From assembly GCA_963575745.1 (NCBI GenBank), contig CAUYUJ010000344.1, positions 48,468 through 112,467 of the forward strand: a DNA stretch of 64,000 bases, read 5' to 3'. The notes beneath the pieces were generated by a model. That model saw only the letters and a program-made list of their open reading frames with translations. It did no database searches and was not told the origin of the DNA. Within the stretch, counting starts at the first letter, position 1. Each line of letters starts with the position of its first letter. Origin of the DNA: Prorocentrum cordatum. Taxonomy: Eukaryota; Sar; Dinophyceae; Prorocentrales; Prorocentraceae. The position numbers and the translations under genes are program-made. This document shows, one piece after another, positions 63,477-64,000 of this stretch.

Positions 63477-64000
63477 ATGCCGCTGGCTCTACTCGTGCTC
63501 TGTCTGGTTCTCGCTTGGGGCTCAGCTGGAGCGGCAGCAATCGTGCACAGGAGCGCCCGAGGGCTGGTTGCCAGTTTGCTCAGTGAAGCCGCGGCGCGCA
63601 GAGTGGCAGGGCAGGAGGACAGCCCTAATCATTCGATCTCCCTGCCTGCTGTGATCTCTCCTCCTCTTGGCATCGACCCTCCCTCTGAGACTGCTGCTCC
63701 CCTCCCCACAGCTGAATATGTTCCATTTGCCCCTGAACTGGGGGCCCGCAATTGCACTCCCTCGCCCCCGTCCGCCAGAGAATGGTCGTGGACGGTATCG
63801 CCCAGGCCAGGGAATCAGTTCGGCCTGGGGGCGGTGCCGCTGGCGGCAGCCGCAGGGCTGCGCGCCTGTTCGGGTTCGCCGCCTGGCCTGTGTCGCCCCC
63901 GTCTGGGCGCCGACTCGCACGCTCAGCGGCGCTCCGCTAGCCCTCCAAGTCGGGGAACTCAGGCGCGTCTGTTGCCTGCCTCATTTGCTTGCATGCGTAG
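63477..64000 (+). CDS. Secreted or membrane protein with signal peptide, truncated by the window edge
   Basis: From ATG 63477 the plus strand is open for 174 codons to the last base. N-terminus MPLALLVLCLVLAWGSAGAA is a textbook signal peptide (hydrophobic core, small residues at the expected cleavage site). It is followed by AIVHRSARGLVASLLSEAAA and a Pro/Ser/Ala-rich stretch with EYVPFAPELGARNCTPSPPS. It starts 159 nt after the stop of the preceding coding sequence on the same strand, so the two may be neighbours or exons of the same unit. Family not recognised. Confidence 0.5.
   Translation, partial: MPLALLVLCLVLAWGSAGAAAIVHRSARGLVASLLSEAAARRVAGQEDSPNHSISLPAVISPPLGIDPPSETAAPLPTAEYVPFAPELGARNCTPSPPSAREWSWTVSPRPGNQFGLGAVPLAAAAGLRACSGSPPGLCRPRLGADSHAQRRSASPPSRGTQARLLPASFACMR

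Overview
The window looks like nuclear DNA of a dinoflagellate. The evidence is a GC-rich, gene-poor sequence dominated by triplet microsatellites ((CCT)n/(GGA)n above all); short exons scattered over kilobases with several probable GC-AG introns; dense families of small inverted-repeat elements; and a copia-type retrotransposon whose polyprotein carries the extra domains typical of dinoflagellate copia elements. Two 100-base N runs (5842-5941, 36401-36500) show it is a scaffold. I found no rRNA, no convincing tRNA and no CRISPR. Most long open frames here are accidental translations of repeats and are not listed.

Region 1-15 kb: repeats only (microsatellites, minisatellites, small terminal-inverted-repeat elements) and an AT-rich island at 10.4-12.1 kb. 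I recognise no gene.

Region 15.6-31 kb, minus strand: exons of what I read as one large gene. An N-terminal FYVE-type cysteine finger (30.9-30.1 kb) is followed by unknown exons and a class 3 (diacylglycerol-lipase-like) lipase with the GHSLGAG nucleophile elbow at 18.65 kb and the FGTPAC / HDDMVPRL segment at 17.8 kb. The introns hold repeats, including a 1.4 kb foldback element, a 1.41 kb tandem duplication, a duplicated 57-nt exon, and a palindromic element that fills one short intron and abuts the 3' splice sites of others, so it is an introner candidate.

Region 31-40 kb: repeats, inverted minisatellite arrays around the second gap, and a few orphan exons on the minus strand.

Region 40.5-50.6 kb: a nearly intact 10.1 kb Ty1/copia-type LTR retrotransposon on the minus strand (LTRs of 143 bp with one mismatch, primer binding site, zinc knuckle, protease-like motif, a methyltransferase-like domain, integrase, reverse transcriptase, RNase H). 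A single frame of about 3,190 codons is open, but from 47.55 to 46.0 kb the protein-like sequence lies in a different frame of the same strand, as two ORFs split by one TGA. The first starts with a signal-peptide-like segment and is preceded by TATA-like and spliced-leader-like sequences. This is the most interesting signal in the window.

Region 50.6-64 kb: more repeats, one exon of a phosphofructokinase (54.0 kb, minus), one hypothetical exon (55.2-55.5 kb, minus), and a low-repeat stretch at 61.9-64 kb with plus-strand coding sequence: a zinc-finger-like fragment, a frameshifted hypothetical gene, and a signal-peptide ORF that runs off the window edge.
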